DNA from: Simiduia sp. 21SJ11W-1
Lineage (GTDB): Bacteria > Pseudomonadota > Gammaproteobacteria > Pseudomonadales > Cellvibrionaceae
NCBI RefSeq assembly: GCF_024138675.1
Contig: NZ_CP090959.1
Coordinates: 620,001 to 684,000 of the forward strand
Length of the DNA stretch: 64,000 nucleotides
Direction of reading: 5' to 3'
In this document: piece after piece, positions 37,429-45,502 of the stretch
Layout: each line of letters opens with the position of its first letter
How positions within the stretch are numbered: position 1 is the stretch's first letter
The notes under the pieces: model-generated
The model's database searches: none
Seen by the model: only the letters and a program-made list of their open reading frames with translations
Told to the model about the DNA's origin: nothing
Position numbers and translations under genes: made by a program

Positions 37429-38218
37429 CAGTTGCCCCGCTCAATGGTGGTTCAGGGTTTGGTTTATCGCCGCTGTGCTTTTCGATTTCTGGCAGCGCTC
37501 TAAAACCCTGTGCTTGCAGTAACGCCTGCGTGTTGGCGCTTAATAAAAATTGTACGAAGTCGGCAGCCGCTTGGGGTTGCCGGGTGCGTGTGAGCACCGC
37601 CAGCTGTTGTGCTATGGGTTCAGCCAGAAAGGGTGTGACATCCAGTTGTGTGTAATCGGCATTGGCGGGCTGTAAGGAGGCCGCGGCAAATGCGCTGTCT
37701 ACATGGCTTGCGGCAAACCAGTGTTGCACCTGAGATACCGCCGTGGCGGTAAGTACCCGGCCATTAAATTCAGGTGCCTGTTGCAGTAAGGTTTGCGCGG
37801 CCGCGCCGTAGGGTGCCAGTGCCGGGTTGGCCATGGCCAAACGCTCGGTTTGGGCCAGCAGTGCCTGCCAGCTTTCACCTGAATGGCGGCTTATTAATAA
37901 CAGCCTGCCGTGGGCGTAGGTCACGGGCATCTGTGCGAGTTGCCTGGCAAATAATTTTTGCGGGTAGTCTGTGTTGGCGGCAAGGTACACATCAAAGGGT
38001 GCGCCTTGCACAATTTGCGCAAACAGCTGGCCCGAGGCGCCGGCGCTCACCTGCACATTTATTTTGGGGTGTTGCTGGTGAAATTGTGCAAGCAGTGTGT
38101 GCAGGCTGGGGCTGAAATTGCTGGCCACCGCCACGCGCAGCGGCTCGGCTGCCTGCGCGCCATTAATGCACCAAAGCGCCAATATAAGGTAGCGCCCCAG
38201 TTGTGCGGTGAACTGCAT
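37415..38218 (-). CDS. modA: Molybdate-binding periplasmic protein ModA
   Basis: A 267-aa periplasmic binding protein. After the signal peptide (to INGAQAA) the mature part starts LRVAVASNFSPSLHTLLAQF and has SAGASGQLFAQIVQGAPFDVYLAANTDYPQKL, the oxyanion-binding motif of ModA. I chose the ATG at 38218 because of the signal peptide; the frame stays open upstream but without a likely start. No ModE-type operator was evident. Confidence 0.93.
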   Translation of the reverse strand: MQFTAQLGRYLILALWCINGAQAAEPLRVAVASNFSPSLHTLLAQFHQQHPKINVQVSAGASGQLFAQIVQGAPFDVYLAANTDYPQKLFARQLAQMPVTYAHGRLLLISRHSGESWQALLAQTERLAMANPALAPYGAAAQTLLQQAPEFNGRVLTATAVSQVQHWFAASHVDSAFAAASLQPANADYTQLDVTPFLAEPIAQQLAVLTRTRQPQAAADFVQFLLSANTQALLQAQGFRALPEIEKHSGDKPNPEPPLSGATDAKR

Positions 38219-38298
38219 AATGTGCGTTAGGCTTTGCAAGGCCGGTGGCTCCACCCGGTTAGCGAGTGGACATCTTAGCAAAAACCGGGGTTGAGCTG

Positions 38299-38685
38299 TC
38301 AGTGCCTGCGTTCGTGATCGTCGAGCATGGTGGTTACAGAGCGCTCGTTGGCGCGCTCTGCTTCTTTCTTTAAAAGCTCCCGCAGGCGTGCCTGGTTGTC
38401 TATGCCCAGGGCGCGGCATTCAATGCCCAGCATGTGCTCACGCTGATGGGCAAGCTTGCCCTGCATTTTAATGAGGTTATCGTCGCCGGCTTCAATACTT
38501 AAAATAATTTCCTCGCCGGGGCTAAGGTCGTGCGGGCGCACGAGTGCGGCCAGTGCACCATTAAAGCTCACATCAATAATGTGTACGTCGAACTTTTTCT
38601 TGGTGGTGGTGAGCGTGGCGTAGGCGCGGTAGTGAACACGCGGAAAATAACGGCGCTCGCGGTCTTCAGTGGGCGATGTGGTCAT
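38299..38685 (-). CDS. PilZ-domain protein
   Basis: A 128-aa soluble protein with a PilZ domain, which binds cyclic di-GMP. The signature is RERRYFPRVHYRAY at the N-terminus and DVSFNGALAALV thereafter. The C-terminal part is a charged helix. It lies upstream of modA on the same strand, after another PilZ gene. The output is not visible. Confidence 0.85.
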   Translation of the reverse strand: MTTSPTEDRERRYFPRVHYRAYATLTTTKKKFDVHIIDVSFNGALAALVRPHDLSPGEEIILSIEAGDDNLIKMQGKLAHQREHMLGIECRALGIDNQARLRELLKKEAERANERSVTTMLDDHERRH

Positions 38686-38793
38686 ACAGCTTTCCTTCTC
38701 TACATTGCCGATGGTGTCGGCGCTTCCATGACGGGTGTCTCGTCCAGTAAGTTTAGCACGTAAGTACTAAGCAAAGCATCCACCGGCGGCGGT

Positions 38794-39162
38794 TTACAGG
38801 GGCTGGCCGAGCTTGTGTACCTCGCGCTCAGCGGCAACTGGGTCGCCAGTATTGAGCTCAACCAGCCGGCGCAAATGCGCCACACTTTCCACATCAATTT
38901 GCTGGCAGGCAAGGCCCGCCATGTCTGCTTCAAGGTGGCTCAGTTGGGTTGTCATTTCTATCACCGTATCGTCGGCCAAGGCCAGGCGTAGTTGAATAGG
39001 GGCGCTGGTTTGCAACTTGCAACCCTTGGGCAGGCGAATGAGTGCACCCTTAAGGGAAATGTCTACCACTTCACCTTGCCATTGCTGTTGCGCCTGCGTG
39101 AGGGTGACATCGCCAGTAAAGGCAACGCGCGCAAAGTGCCTTCTGTCTGTATGGTCTGTCAC
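38794..39162 (-). CDS. PilZ-domain protein, second copy
   Basis: A 122-aa protein with the PilZ pattern DRRHFARVAFTGDV and VVDISLKGALIRLP. I placed the start at the GTG at 39162 because AGGAGG lies four bases upstream and gives the usual short N-terminus; an ATG at 39186 has no good ribosome site. It is about 110 bases upstream of the first PilZ gene, in the same direction; the two are only loosely alike outside the motifs. Confidence 0.82.
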   Translation of the reverse strand: MTDHTDRRHFARVAFTGDVTLTQAQQQWQGEVVDISLKGALIRLPKGCKLQTSAPIQLRLALADDTVIEMTTQLSHLEADMAGLACQQIDVESVAHLRRLVELNTGDPVAAEREVHKLGQPL

Positions 39163-39271
39163 AGGGCCTCCTGGGTGCTTGGGCATTCTCCAGTGTAGCC
39201 GGTTTCAGTTGGGGTGGGGTGTGTGGCCAGGCCTTTGGCCCTATAATGGCCGCTCTCGATGGAGGCCAATC

Positions 39272-39592
39272 ATGACTCAACTTCAAACACTGTTCGCATT
39301 GTTGCTAACTGCTAGCCTTTTGGTTGCCTGTGGTAGCGAACGTGCACCTATCGCAAGTTCAGTGGCAGATGCCCCAAGCGCCAAGGCGGGCACCCCAACC
39401 CCTAACCCACAAGCGCCTGAAACTGACGCAAACAGCTGCATAGACCCAGCCCAAATAGACCCATCGCGCATGTGCACCATGGATTACACCCCAGTGTGTG
39501 GCTGCGATGGTAAAACCCACAGCAACGCCTGTAAGGCCGGTGCCGCCGGTGTCACCGAGTGGGCCAAGGGCGCGTGCGACGCAACCCACTAG
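39272..39592 (+). CDS. Kazal-type inhibitor domain lipoprotein
   Basis: A 106-aa lipoprotein (lipobox LLVAC) with a Pro-rich linker and a Kazal domain at residues about 54-104: CIDPAQIDPSRMCTMDYTPVCGCDGKTH, spelled by its CxxxxC-PVCGCDGKT-NAC pattern and final GAC. Such domains bind serine proteases; in bacteria they may protect against outside proteases. GGAGG lies before the ATG and TATAAT about 25 bases further upstream. The btu genes follow in the same direction. Confidence 0.83.
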   Translation: MTQLQTLFALLLTASLLVACGSERAPIASSVADAPSAKAGTPTPNPQAPETDANSCIDPAQIDPSRMCTMDYTPVCGCDGKTHSNACKAGAAGVTEWAKGACDATH

Positions 39593-39627
39593 CCCAGGCG
39601 CAGGCTTCAGTAGGCCAAGGCGCGCGT

Positions 39628-40467
39628 TTGCGGTTGCAATGCCGTGCCCGCGCGCTAGGGCTGGCGCTGTTGTTGCTGGTTTCTGTGCCCGGCAGGGGGG
39701 CAGGTATTGCATCTATTAACCTCTGTGTTGATCAAATGCTGCTGCGTTTTGCCGACCACCGCCAAATTGCAAGTGTGACCTATTTTGCCGCCAATTCTTT
39801 GATGTCGCCCCATGCCGCCGCGGCACGGGGCCTGCACCTGAACCACGGGCTAGTGGAAGAAATTGTACCCTTGAAGCCCGATGTGGTGCTGGCCGGCGAA
39901 TACGGGGCCCGCGAAGCCGCCACGCTGCTCACGCATTTGGGGTTTCAGGTAGAGCGGGTGCCTTTGCCTTCGGGCCTAAAAGATATCGACAACCATCTGG
40001 TGCGTATGGCCGAGCTTTTGGGCAAGCCGCAGGCGCTAGTGGCACATCGCAAAGCCTGGCTTGAACGATTGGCCGAGGCCCGGCAAGCCAATGCACAAGT
40101 GGCGCCCGGTGCGCGCCCGGTGGCCTTGATGCTGGGCCCAAACCACATCGCCCCCGGTGCAGGTACACTTGAAAGCGACCTGCTGGAATTGGCCGGTTTT
40201 CAAAACTGGGCGGGCAACAAAAAAGGCTTTGCCACCGTTGATTTGGAACAGCTAGTGGAGCGCCCGCCAGACCTGCTTATTGTTGATAACGTAGCGCGCA
40301 CCCACTTTTCATTGGCGCATGAAGTGCTCGAGCACCCGGCGTTGCAGGTGGCCATGGCGCGCGGGCGTCTGGGCAGTTTGCCCGGCAATCTCTCTGTGTG
40401 CCCGGCGCCGCACATCAACGAACTGCTAAGCGCCTTGCAGGCACTGCGCGGCAAATTTACCCAATAA
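39628..40467 (+). CDS. btuF: Cobalamin-type ABC transporter substrate-binding protein (BtuF-like)
   Basis: A periplasmic binding protein of the helical-backbone metal-receptor family, about 279 aa. The mature part starts IASINLCVDQMLLRFAD and carries EEIVPLKPDVVLAGEY and a later GTLESDLLELAGFQN, as in BtuF-type proteins. The start is uncertain: a TTG at 39628 has AAGG seven bases upstream and gives a signal peptide, while an earlier GTG at 39559 overlaps the Kazal gene. btuC and btuD follow closely, which supports corrinoid import. Confidence 0.82.
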   Translation: MRLQCRARALGLALLLLVSVPGRGAGIASINLCVDQMLLRFADHRQIASVTYFAANSLMSPHAAAARGLHLNHGLVEEIVPLKPDVVLAGEYGAREAATLLTHLGFQVERVPLPSGLKDIDNHLVRMAELLGKPQALVAHRKAWLERLAEARQANAQVAPGARPVALMLGPNHIAPGAGTLESDLLELAGFQNWAGNKKGFATVDLEQLVERPPDLLIVDNVARTHFSLAHEVLEHPALQVAMARGRLGSLPGNLSVCPAPHINELLSALQALRGKFTQ

Positions 40468-40483
40468 AAACTAAGGATTGTGT

Positions 40484-41461
40484 GTGAAGTATTTTGGGCT
40501 ATCTGCGCTATTGCTGATGCTTGCGGTGGCATCGCTCACACTGGGCGCGGTAGATGTTTCTGTGTGGGCAGCGCTTGCCGATGCCTGGGCCAACAATGCC
40601 TCAGCCAGCCGCACTATTGTGTTTGATGTGCGCCTGCCGCGTGTGCTCTTGGCCTTGATAGTTGGGGCAAGCCTGGGCATCAGCGGCGCGGCCATGCAGG
40701 GTTTGTTGCGCAACCCTTTGGCCGAGCCTGGCGTGCTGGGTGTGAGTTCCGGTGCGGCGCTGGGTGCGGTAATTACCCTCTATTTTGGCCTGACCGCCTG
40801 GGGCTGGCTGGTGCTACCCGCCGCTGCCATGATGGGCAGCTTTGTGGCGCTGTTTGCCATTTATGCTTTGGCCGGGCGCAGCCAAAGTGTGTTGGTATTA
40901 ATACTCGCAGGCGTTGCCCTTAATTCTTTATTTGGTGCGCTGGTGGCGGTTTCACTGAATTTCGCCAAAAACTTGTTCGCACTACAGGAAATTATTTTCT
41001 GGCTCATGGGGTCGCTGGCCAACCGCAGTATGGATCACCTGCTAATCGCCTTGCCTACCTGCCTGTTGGGCATGGCCATTATTTTTAACCGGCGCGCTTA
41101 TCTGGATGCGCTCACCCTTGGCGACGATACCGCCGCAAGCCTGGGTTTTGTGGCCGCCCGCGAGCGCGGTTTATTATTAACGGGCATTGCGCTCGCCGTG
41201 GGCGGCGGGGTGGCGGTTTCGGGGAGCATTGGTTTTGTGGGGTTGATAGTGCCGCATTTGCTGCGCCCGTTAGCGCAACACCAGCCTGGCAAGTTGTTAG
41301 TGCTTTCTGCGCTGGGTGGGGCGGCTTTGGTATTGGGCGCAGATTTACTGGTGCGCCATTTGGATTTAGCCCGCGAGCTCAAGTTGGGTGTGGTAACGGC
41401 ACTCTTGGGGGCGCCGTTTTTTATCTACCTGTTAATAAAAGGCAAGCGGGCCCTCATTTAA
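40484..41461 (+). CDS. btuC: Cobalamin-type ABC transporter permease (BtuC-like)
   Basis: A 325-aa inner-membrane permease of the FecCD/BtuC family with about nine to ten membrane segments. Motifs include RLPRVLLALIVGASLGISGAAMQ, NPLAEPGVLGVSSGAALGA and GSIGFVGLIVPHLLR, which are diagnostic. The GTG at 40484 has AAGGA six bases upstream. It overlaps btuD by one base, so translation is coupled. Confidence 0.92.
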   Translation: MKYFGLSALLLMLAVASLTLGAVDVSVWAALADAWANNASASRTIVFDVRLPRVLLALIVGASLGISGAAMQGLLRNPLAEPGVLGVSSGAALGAVITLYFGLTAWGWLVLPAAAMMGSFVALFAIYALAGRSQSVLVLILAGVALNSLFGALVAVSLNFAKNLFALQEIIFWLMGSLANRSMDHLLIALPTCLLGMAIIFNRRAYLDALTLGDDTAASLGFVAARERGLLLTGIALAVGGGVAVSGSIGFVGLIVPHLLRPLAQHQPGKLLVLSALGGAALVLGADLLVRHLDLARELKLGVVTALLGAPFFIYLLIKGKRALI

Positions 41462-42321
41462 TGGCAACAACACTCACGCTTAACTGTAAAGCCGTGCATG
41501 CCGAAGTGGCGGGCCACGCGCTACTTAAAGGTGTAGATTTCAGCGCTGCCAGTGGCGAGTTCATTGGCCTGATTGGGCCCAATGGCGCAGGCAAAAGCAG
41601 CCTGCTAAAAACCCTGGCAGGTCTGCAGCCGCCAAGCCAGGGCGATGTGCAGCTCGATGGCCGCGCCTTAAACCAGTGGCCACCCAAAAAGCGCGCACAA
41701 AAACTTGCCCTATTGGCGCAGCAAGAAACACCGGCCTGGTCGCTTTCCGCCCGTGCGCTTGTAGCACTGGGGCGCTTGCCGCACACGGGCAGCCTGGATG
41801 TCGCACTTGAACGTGAAGGGCATATTATCGATATGGCACTGGCCGCAGCCGACGTGGAGCCGCTGGCGCATCGCGCAGTAGACACACTTTCTGGCGGCGA
41901 GCTTAGGCGTGTGCAATGCGCGCGGCTATTTGCCACAGTGGCCGATATCTGGCTTGCCGATGAACCCATAGCCGCGCTAGACCCACTGCACCAGCTGCAA
42001 ATTATGCAGCTGTTAAAAACCAAATCAGAAACCGGCCTGGTGATTGCCGCGCTGCACGATCTCACATTGGCGGCACGCTTTTGCGACAGGTTGCTGTTGT
42101 TAAATCATGGCGAGCTGGTGGCAGACGGCCCCCCGGCCGAGGTGCTTACTGAAGCCAATTTAGCGCAGGTTTATCGCGTGCAGGCGCGCGTGGTGAGCAA
42201 TGGCGGCAGCCTCAATATCACCATCGACGCCCCCTTGGGTAGTTCTTCTACCAGCTCAGCACTAAGCCCTGCAACAAACCCTGCTAAAAATACCAACACC
42301 ACAAAACCCTATCCAGATTAA
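41461..42321 (+). CDS. btuD: Cobalamin-type ABC transporter ATP-binding protein (BtuD-like)
   Basis: A 286-aa ATPase with Walker A GPNGAGKSSLLK, signature LSGGELRRVQCARL, Walker B IWLADEPIAALD and the switch His in ALHDLTLAA. With btuF and btuC it forms a complete inner-membrane corrinoid importer; the outer-membrane receptor btuB lies 19 kb away. The C-terminal tail is Ser/Thr/Asn-rich and unusual. Confidence 0.9.
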   Translation: MATTLTLNCKAVHAEVAGHALLKGVDFSAASGEFIGLIGPNGAGKSSLLKTLAGLQPPSQGDVQLDGRALNQWPPKKRAQKLALLAQQETPAWSLSARALVALGRLPHTGSLDVALEREGHIIDMALAAADVEPLAHRAVDTLSGGELRRVQCARLFATVADIWLADEPIAALDPLHQLQIMQLLKTKSETGLVIAALHDLTLAARFCDRLLLLNHGELVADGPPAEVLTEANLAQVYRVQARVVSNGGSLNITIDAPLGSSSTSSALSPATNPAKNTNTTKPYPD

Positions 42322-42339
42322 TGGCGGGTCTTTGGTGCA

Positions 42340-43092
42340 ATGAATAGCTCTGTTCCCACTACTCGATCGCTGAATCAATGGTGCTTGCAGCACCACATTC
42401 AACTTCAGTTTTTGAGCATCGCGCAGCTTAGCCCTAGGTTGGTTTCGCTCGGTATGCAAGAGCCCTCCCAAGCGGTGCAGCGGCGTGCAAACGCCATCGC
42501 CAAAACCCTCTGTGCCGACGAATGGCATGCGTTGGTGGATTTAGAGCAATCCAAAATGCCGCACTGGCTTGCCTACCGCATTGTGCGCTATTCAGAAATG
42601 TTGGCGTTGCGTGAGCTGGGCGCAAGGCCTCTCGGCCTTGCAGCCACCCTGTTGCTGGCAGAGCGCAAGCCCGCCAGTGCAGCTGGTGGGGCGTTGAATC
42701 TTTTGTGGCAGCGCCGTAGCGCAACCAGCCATCTATTCCCCGGGTTTTACAGTGTATTGGGTGGCGGCTTTAACCCCTACCTGAATGACGCAAACCCCGG
42801 CGATCACAACAGCCCGCAAACCACCGCCGTGCGCGAATGTTTTGAAGAATCCAACCTCACCGTTACCATCGCACCCAATACCTGGGTTGCCCTAACCCGC
42901 GAAACCGACAGCGGTGCAATGCAAATAAATTACCTGGGTGTTGAAACAGATTTTACCGGCATGCAGGCAGACGAGACTGAAGGCAGCCTCCACATCATGC
43001 CCGCGCCTGAACAACAGGAAATCGCCGGGCTGGAAAACTTTACCGATCTGGCAAAGGGGTGTTTGTATGCGTGGCGGTGTGTTGGTGGGTAA
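42340..43092 (+). CDS. Nudix-like hydrolase with a degenerate Nudix box
   Basis: A 250-aa protein with a Nudix-type fold: FPGFYSVLGGGFNP, then the catalytic helix RECFEESNL. The RE..EE residues of the Nudix box are kept, but the upstream Glu and the Gly before the last position are replaced, so substrate or activity may differ. It begins 18 bases after btuD and may be co-transcribed. The N-terminal 100 residues are helical and not recognised. Confidence 0.65.
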   Translation: MNSSVPTTRSLNQWCLQHHIQLQFLSIAQLSPRLVSLGMQEPSQAVQRRANAIAKTLCADEWHALVDLEQSKMPHWLAYRIVRYSEMLALRELGARPLGLAATLLLAERKPASAAGGALNLLWQRRSATSHLFPGFYSVLGGGFNPYLNDANPGDHNSPQTTAVRECFEESNLTVTIAPNTWVALTRETDSGAMQINYLGVETDFTGMQADETEGSLHIMPAPEQQEIAGLENFTDLAKGCLYAWRCVGG

Positions 43093-43122
43093 TAGGCGCC
43101 CCGTGATCTTATCGGGTGCTCG

Positions 43123-43227
43123 TTAAAGGGGGCGGGTTGAATTAGAGCTGGGCGTGCTTGATGATGTTGGGCGCGTACACCTAGAGTAATTGACTCCGGC
43201 TCCTTTATCCCCCGGCCCCTTTATCCC
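43123..43227. repeat. GGGGTCGGAGTGAATTA-type repeats, left group
   Basis: A plus-oriented copy TTAAAGGGGGCGGGTTGAATTA (43123-43144) and minus-oriented TAATTGACTCCGGCTCC (43187 on) plus CCGGCCCCTTTATCC (43212-43226). The minus copies mirror those at 43713-43749, so the gene between them is flanked by inverted repeats. Confidence 0.8.
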
Positions 43228-43272
43228 GAATGACTTTTCTAACTTGATTGAGGCTATGAGAGTAAGATACTG

Positions 43273-43716
43273 ATGGATGAGTGGTCAGAGGTTGTCAAGA
43301 TATTGATTTTCATTTTTATACTTTTCTTGATAATTCCATTTCTAAAGGAGCTTGGGCGGGGGAGGGACTCAGTCCCTTGGAAAAGTCTATCCGTAAGGTA
43401 TCAGAAGACAGACAAAATTTACTGCGGTAATAAATTTGGTGGCGATATTTTCGTATGTGATTCAAAACATACAGGTTGTAAGTCGCATTGGATCGCGCTA
43501 CCTGGTGCCTCTGTGTATGTTGGGGAGAAGTCCATAATAATTAAGCCATCGTTTCTATCTCCTGGTATGTGCGCGTTAGAAATTCCCCGGGAAGATTTTG
43601 AGTTGTCAAATGGAAGGTACAAATATTTTCATTACAGTTTTAGGTTTCTTAAGGTAAAAAATCTAGCTGTTTGCCTTGTAATTCCTGATGACGTTGCTGA
43701 AATTATTGGCGGTTAA
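43273..43716 (+). CDS. Hypothetical membrane-anchored protein in a repeat-bounded cassette
   Basis: A 147-aa protein of unknown family. Residues 8-24 form a membrane segment, followed by a beta-rich domain with five cysteines (KIYCGNKF, FVCDSKHTGCK). AT-rich and unlike the surrounding genes in base composition. It is bounded by inverted copies of the GGGGTCGGAGT-type repeat. No clear Shine-Dalgarno: the TACTGATG upstream is weak. Confidence 0.55.
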   Translation: MDEWSEVVKILIFIFILFLIIPFLKELGRGRDSVPWKSLSVRYQKTDKIYCGNKFGGDIFVCDSKHTGCKSHWIALPGASVYVGEKSIIIKPSFLSPGMCALEIPREDFELSNGRYKYFHYSFRFLKVKNLAVCLVIPDDVAEIIGG

Positions 43717-43869
43717 AGGGGGCCGGGATAAAGGGGTCGGAGTAAATTAATTTATAATGCTGCTCCCGCGAAAGTAGCAGTGCCCGGTAGTGGGAATAGT
43801 TGGGGGTAGATAAGAATTATGATGGAAGCGTACCCAGCCTTGGTTAATTCACTCCGACCCCTTTATTCC
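43713..43869. repeat. Inverted pair of GGGGTCGGAGTGAATTA-type repeats
   Basis: Plus copy GGATAAAGGGGTCGGAGTAA (about 43726-43749) and minus copy TTAATTCACTCCGACCCC (about 43844-43867) enclose 95 bases and could form a long hairpin. The pair resembles a REP-type or miniature element. An additional GGGGGCCGGG block lies at 43718. Confidence 0.8.
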
Positions 43870-43948
43870 ATAAAGGCAATAGAGATCAAATGGAAGATTC
43901 CAGACGGTGGACAATTGATAAATCATTACTACCAGACAGTTTTGGGGG

Positions 43949-44347
43949 ATGCTTTTGGACAGTGGCGGCGATAATAAGTGCAAGGAAATTAATGGGCGAA
44001 ATCTGGTGGGTTATGTAGGATTGGTATCTATTATTCCGCATGCGCTAGTGCGAGCGGGTGAGCTCAATGCGTCCGCGGTAATATTTTTAATTGCACTATT
44101 TCTGCTTTTAAATGAGATTCTTTGTAAGAGTTATTTCGAAAATAGATCGTTAAGCTTTATAGGGCTAATGTTATTTTGTGTTGCATATGCATTGGCTGCT
44201 TTTGGTTACCATAGCTACGGTGAGTTTGACTGGCGAGATATAAAATATGTAGATCTAAGCTTATTTATTTTTTGCTTTGCCTTGTTAGTTTATTTTTATG
44301 TTCAGGTTGCCACTAACGATATAGTTATAAAAGAGTGGGAAGGGTGA
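43949..44347 (+). CDS. Hypothetical membrane protein
   Basis: A 132-aa protein with three to four membrane segments: NLVGYVGLVSIIPHAL, AVIFLIALFLLLNEIL, FIGLMLFCVAYALAAFGY and LSLFIFCFALLVYFYV. AT-rich, no family recognised. It lies between repeat copies and the IS3 remnant. The TTG/ATG start choice is uncertain. Confidence 0.5.
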   Translation: MLLDSGGDNKCKEINGRNLVGYVGLVSIIPHALVRAGELNASAVIFLIALFLLLNEILCKSYFENRSLSFIGLMLFCVAYALAAFGYHSYGEFDWRDIKYVDLSLFIFCFALLVYFYVQVATNDIVIKEWEG

Positions 44348-44352
44348 TCCCC

Positions 44353-44376
44353 GAATTAAGTGGGGTCAGATTGAAC
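44353..44376 (+). repeat. GGGGTCAGATTGAA repeat copy at the IS3 left end
   Basis: GTGGGGTCAGATTGAA runs into the presumed left end of the IS3 element (TGAACCTGCTACAG at 44372), suggesting insertion into or next to a repeat copy. Confidence 0.6.
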
Positions 44377-44943
44377 CTGCTACAGTTTAACGGACACTTT
44401 TAATCAGGGACAATGGAGCCCTCAGGAGTGTTCAATATGACAGCAAAACGTAGACCCTATAAGACCTATTCTAAAGAGTTCAAACTTGAGGCGGTTCGCA
44501 GGATGGAAGCATCTGACCGGCCTGCTGCCGAGATAGCGAGAGAGTTGGGGTTGCGCCGAAATCAGCTGTACAAGTGGAAAGAGCAGCTAGAGAAGACTGG
44601 TGATGTAGCATCATCCCAGCGCGGTAGGCCAAAGAAAGAAGATCAGAGCGATGTCACCCGACTTGAAGCTGAAGTAAGGAAGCTCAGGGAGGAAAACGAG
44701 ATACTAAAAAAGGCCGCCGTGTTCTTTGCCAAGGAACTGGATTGAAGTTCGCTTTTATCCGCGAGCATAGCAAAGAACACAAGGTAGTCAGGCTCTGTGA
44801 AGTGCTGGAGGTGTCCACCAGCGGCTATTACGACTGGCTTGATCGGCCTGAAAGTAGAACTTCTCGTGAGAATAAACATCTGACGGAGTGGATTAGGCGA
44901 GCTCACGAGCGATCTAACCAGATCTATGGTGCGCCGAAAGGAT
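44372..44943 (+). mobile_element. IS3-family element, 3' truncated
   Basis: A possible left inverted repeat TGAACCTGCTACAGTTTAAC is followed by orfA and the start of orfB. The catalytic DDE domain and the right end are missing; sequence stops matching IS3 at the next repeat copy (44941). Confidence 0.85.
44437..44745 (+). CDS. IS3 transposase OrfA (helix-turn-helix)
   Basis: A 102-aa protein from the ATG at 44437 (AGGAG eight bases upstream). The HTH_Tnp_1 domain reads RRPYKTYSKEFKLEAVRRM...LGLRRNQLYKWK, followed by a leucine-zipper-like coiled coil (VTRLEAEVRKLREENEILKKA). It binds the element ends. Intact, but useless for transposition without OrfB. Confidence 0.9.
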   Translation: MTAKRRPYKTYSKEFKLEAVRRMEASDRPAAEIARELGLRRNQLYKWKEQLEKTGDVASSQRGRPKKEDQSDVTRLEAEVRKLREENEILKKAAVFFAKELD

Positions 44944-44945
44944 AA
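44742..44945 (+). pseudogene. IS3 transposase OrfB, truncated after the HTH_21 region
   Basis: 67 residues remain (KFAFIREHSKEHKVVRLCEVL to NQIYGAPKG), the N-terminal helix-turn-helix part. The reading frame runs into the repeat GATAAAGGGGTCGG and stops. The integrase core is missing. It overlaps orfA by four bases, as usual. Confidence 0.88.
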
Positions 44946-45339
44946 AGGGGTCGGAGTGAATTAGATCTGTAGTTGTGTCGGTAGTGAGGATAAAGGGAAC
45001 CCGAATCAATGTGGTCAGAGTCGAATGGCACTAAATTAAGGGTTTCTAGCTTAATAGCCAATTACATGCTTAGTTAACTCTGAGCGGGCCATTAGTATTG
45101 ATTTTTACTGTATTTAATGTCTTTAAAAGTACTGGCCCTCTAAAGCTTTTGGTCTGAGAGTTTGTCGCAAAGTTAGCTTAACTTAGTGCTATTCGGGTCA
45201 GAGTCATTGATTTTCTCAGCCTCATAATAATCGGGGTCGGATAAGTATTTTCCGTTCAATAATCGGGGAATAATCAGGGTCAGATAAGAATTATTTCGTT
45301 GATTTTGGTAAAGCTGGTTAAAGGGACCGGAGTGAATTA
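44941..45339 (+). repeat. Cluster of GGGGTCGGAGTGAATTA-type repeats
   Basis: Copies or variants at 44941-44963, 45011-45026, 45193-45210, 45226-45247, 45271-45293 and 45318-45339, all in plus orientation. The stretches between them contain no convincing gene. They vary around GGGGTCRGAGTGAATTA. Confidence 0.8.
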
Positions 45340-45435
45340 CAAGTGGAATCAGATGAGTTATTCCAAGCTCATTGATTTATGGCCTGCTACTGCCAGATGT
45401 AAAAAAATCTTAAAGAAATGCAACTTACTTAATTT

Positions 45436-45466
45436 CAAAGCCCCTGTTCTCAGGGGCTTTTTTTTG
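45436..45466 (+). terminator. Rho-independent terminator at the right edge of the island
   Basis: AAAGCCCCTG and CAGGGGCTTT form a ten-pair stem around a TTCT loop, followed by TTTTT. The gene it once served is not apparent. Confidence 0.8.
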
Positions 45467-45502
45467 CCTGGAATTCAGGGACGGCGGGCTTGGGGTGAAT
45501 TT

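Noticed and set aside
43123-45339. CRISPR array, because of many short repeats
   Set aside because: Copies differ in length, sequence and orientation, and spacing runs from about 30 to 600 bases with genes between; no cas genes.
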